Assembly: GCA_947036575.1 (NCBI GenBank)
Contig: CAMQSH010000098.1
Span: forward strand, 1 to 7,080
Reading direction: 5' to 3'
From: an uncultured Brevinema sp.
GTDB taxonomy: Bacteria > Spirochaetota > Brevinematia > Brevinematales > Brevinemataceae
Length of the DNA: 7,080 nt
The notes under the pieces are model-generated. The model saw nothing but the letters and a program-made list of their open reading frames with translations, was not told the DNA's origin and searched no databases. Below, piece after piece: positions 6,209-7,080 of the stretch. Numbering within the stretch: position 1 is the first letter of the stretch; every line of letters begins with the position of its first letter. The position numbers were made by a program, and so were the translations under genes.

Positions 6209-6373
6209 ATGCCTTATTTAAAACAACCACCAAACTTGGCTTTGCAAGTTTTGGAGTTTATAGCCATTTTAGCTATAGTATATGGAATATGTTTAGTGGT
6301 ATTTCCTGCTATTTTTGATATGTTAGTAGATACTGCTGTAATTATGGTTCAAGTACATTTGAGACATTTGTAA
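6209..6373 (+). CDS. small one-helix membrane protein, 54 aa, hypothetical
   Basis: The ATG at 6209 follows a near-perfect Shine-Dalgarno, AAGGAGGG (6197-6204), at ideal spacing, and the frame runs 54 codons to TAA. The product begins MPYLKQPPNLALQ, has a hydrophobic segment at about residues 14-36 (FIAILAIVYGICLVVFPAIF within it), a further hydrophobic stretch (about 37-48), and ends with a basic, His-containing tail (QVHLRHL). It is probably an inner-membrane protein with one or two short helices. I do not recognise it. Its last 32 bases overlap the 3' end of rsmG on the other strand. A possible promoter, TTGCTT (6135-6140) with TATTAT (6160-6165), is weak because the spacer is 19 bases. 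The ribosome binding site and hydrophobic pattern make it likely real. Confidence 0.65.
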   Translation: MPYLKQPPNLALQVLEFIAILAIVYGICLVVFPAIFDMLVDTAVIMVQVHLRHL

Positions 6374-6899
6374 ATTTTACAATAAAGCCTCTAGGATTTT
6401 TAATTAATTCATAGTTTTCTATTTGAGCTTCTTTTAATTCGTCTTTTACGGTATTACCTTTAAGAATCAAAAAATCTTTAGCAAGTGGTGCATGTTCATC
6501 TCTCCAAAGTAAAATATTTTTGAGAGAAGCAAAAGCTCGACTCACAATCAAACATTCTTTATCAAAAACAAAATTCTTTGTTAAATTTTCCACTTTAATA
6601 TTCAGTTCAAATTTTGTACTACACCATGTTAAAAATGATAACTTCTTTTCTTTAATATCTGTTGCTATTAATGTAATAGGAAGATTTTCTTGTTTAACCC
6701 AAAATCCTAAAGGAATGATAGGAAATCCACCCCCTGATCCAATATCTATAATCGTATGATATTTTGTGCCTTTAATTAATTCACAGAGAGATAATGAATC
6801 AGCTACATGCTCTTCTAAATTGTTAATTTCATTTTTAGAAATAAGATTGTGAGTTGTATTCCACAAGACTAATTCTTGTACGTAATTAGCAATTTTCAT
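6342..6899 (-). CDS. rsmG: 16S rRNA (guanine527-N7)-methyltransferase RsmG (GidB)
   Basis: RsmG methylates N7 of G527 in 16S rRNA using S-adenosylmethionine; loss gives low-level streptomycin resistance in several bacteria. The 185-residue product shows the family order: YVQELVLWNTTHNLIS (6-21), HVADSL (31-36), the SAM-binding IDIGSGGGFPIIPLG (51-65), ATDIKEKKLSFL (79-90), VSRAFASL (119-126) and FLILKG (143-148). It is shorter than the common 200-240 residues, with a shortened N-terminus: only five residues precede the YVQEL helix. The ATG at 6899 has AAAGGA 8 bases upstream, so this start is well supported. The promoter is not clear: several TATAAT-like strings (6920-6975) lack good -35 boxes. 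Its 3' end overlaps the small convergent ORF. In many genomes it sits beside mnmG (gidA) near oriC, but neither mnmG nor DnaA boxes are visible here. Confidence 0.96.
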   Translation of the reverse strand: MKIANYVQELVLWNTTHNLISKNEINNLEEHVADSLSLCELIKGTKYHTIIDIGSGGGFPIIPLGFWVKQENLPITLIATDIKEKKLSFLTWCSTKFELNIKVENLTKNFVFDKECLIVSRAFASLKNILLWRDEHAPLAKDFLILKGNTVKDELKEAQIENYELIKNPRGFIVKFTNVSNVLEP

Positions 6900-7010
6900 G
6901 ATTTAGATCCTTTTTAGCTTTCAAATAAATTTTAATTTGTCTTGTTTATATGCTATAATATTATATATTATATTCAAAGAAAATGGTAATTATTTTTATA
7001 TAAAAATCTT

Positions 7011-7039
7011 TTTACGGATATACAAACTCTAATTATATT
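7011..7039 (+). promoter_or_regulatory. probable promoter of the gene entering at 7076
   Basis: TTTACG (7011-7016, 4 of 6 matches) and TATATT (7034-7039, 5 of 6) are 17 bases apart, with the predicted start near 7046, about 30 bases before the ATG at 7076. AT-rich context lowers the certainty. Confidence 0.45.
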
Positions 7040-7075
7040 TTAAGAACTATTAACAAAATGTATGAGGAGAAATTA

Positions 7076-7080
7076 ATGAA
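7076..7080 (+). CDS. start of a gene running out of the window
   Basis: An ATG at 7076 is preceded by GAGGAG (7064-7069) at 6 bases, a strong ribosome binding site. An in-frame ATG at 7058 is possible but would place this site inside the coding sequence. Only one full codon and two bases are visible, so the product is unknown. It is divergent from rsmG. Confidence 0.6.

Noticed and set aside
6520..6759. Plus-strand ORF inside rsmG
   Set aside because: It overlaps the conserved SAM-binding region of rsmG on the other strand; treated as a shadow.
6900..7075. Replication origin beside rsmG
   Set aside because: The stretch is AT-rich and rsmG is often near oriC, but I see no DnaA-box-like TTATCCACA strings and no mnmG, parA or dnaA.

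Overview
The window is AT-rich DNA (roughly 70% A+T by eye, with A/T-ending codons throughout) from a bacterium that uses the standard code. A SPOR-domain protein with an apparent RlpA-type remnant, plus a signal-peptide-bearing protein that ends in Phe like outer-membrane beta-barrels, point to a diderm. My best guess is a low-GC spirochaete (Brevinema- or Brachyspira-like). This is an impression from gene style, not a demonstrated placement.

Left part (1-1457): the 3' end of a + strand gene whose start lies outside the window. It encodes a very acidic, repeat-bearing linker and a C-terminal SPOR (septal peptidoglycan-binding) domain, and ends at a strong intrinsic terminator. The first ~20 residues look like the end of an RlpA-type double-psi beta-barrel.

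Middle (1458-4438): a tight minus-strand operon. It reads from a near-consensus promoter at 4466-4495 through a membrane-anchored TPR protein, then dprA (DNA processing/RecA loading), then an N-terminally anchored alpha/beta hydrolase. The genes abut or overlap (TAG directly followed by ATG; ATGA overlap), so translational coupling is likely.

A short divergent promoter region (4439-4583) also drives a + strand gene for a secreted, probably outer-membrane, 220-residue protein. A 9-bp perfect inverted repeat sits over its core promoter or leader. That gene meets the minus-strand maf gene (nucleotide pyrophosphatase, house-cleaning/septum-associated) tail to tail with no base between the stop codons.

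Right part (5802-7080): about 400 bases without a clear gene hold a strand-specific intrinsic terminator with no + strand gene of its own just upstream. Next comes a 54-codon + strand ORF for a one-helix membrane protein with a very strong Shine-Dalgarno. Its end overlaps the 3' end of minus-strand rsmG (16S rRNA G527 methyltransferase) by 32 bases. Upstream of rsmG, a divergent + strand gene begins in the last five bases.

Most genes are housekeeping (DprA, Maf, RsmG, SPOR). I see no complete novel defence, mobile or CRISPR system. The less explained items are the orphan terminator/possible small RNA, the small membrane protein, the palindrome before the secreted-protein gene, and the motif-rich linker of the SPOR protein.
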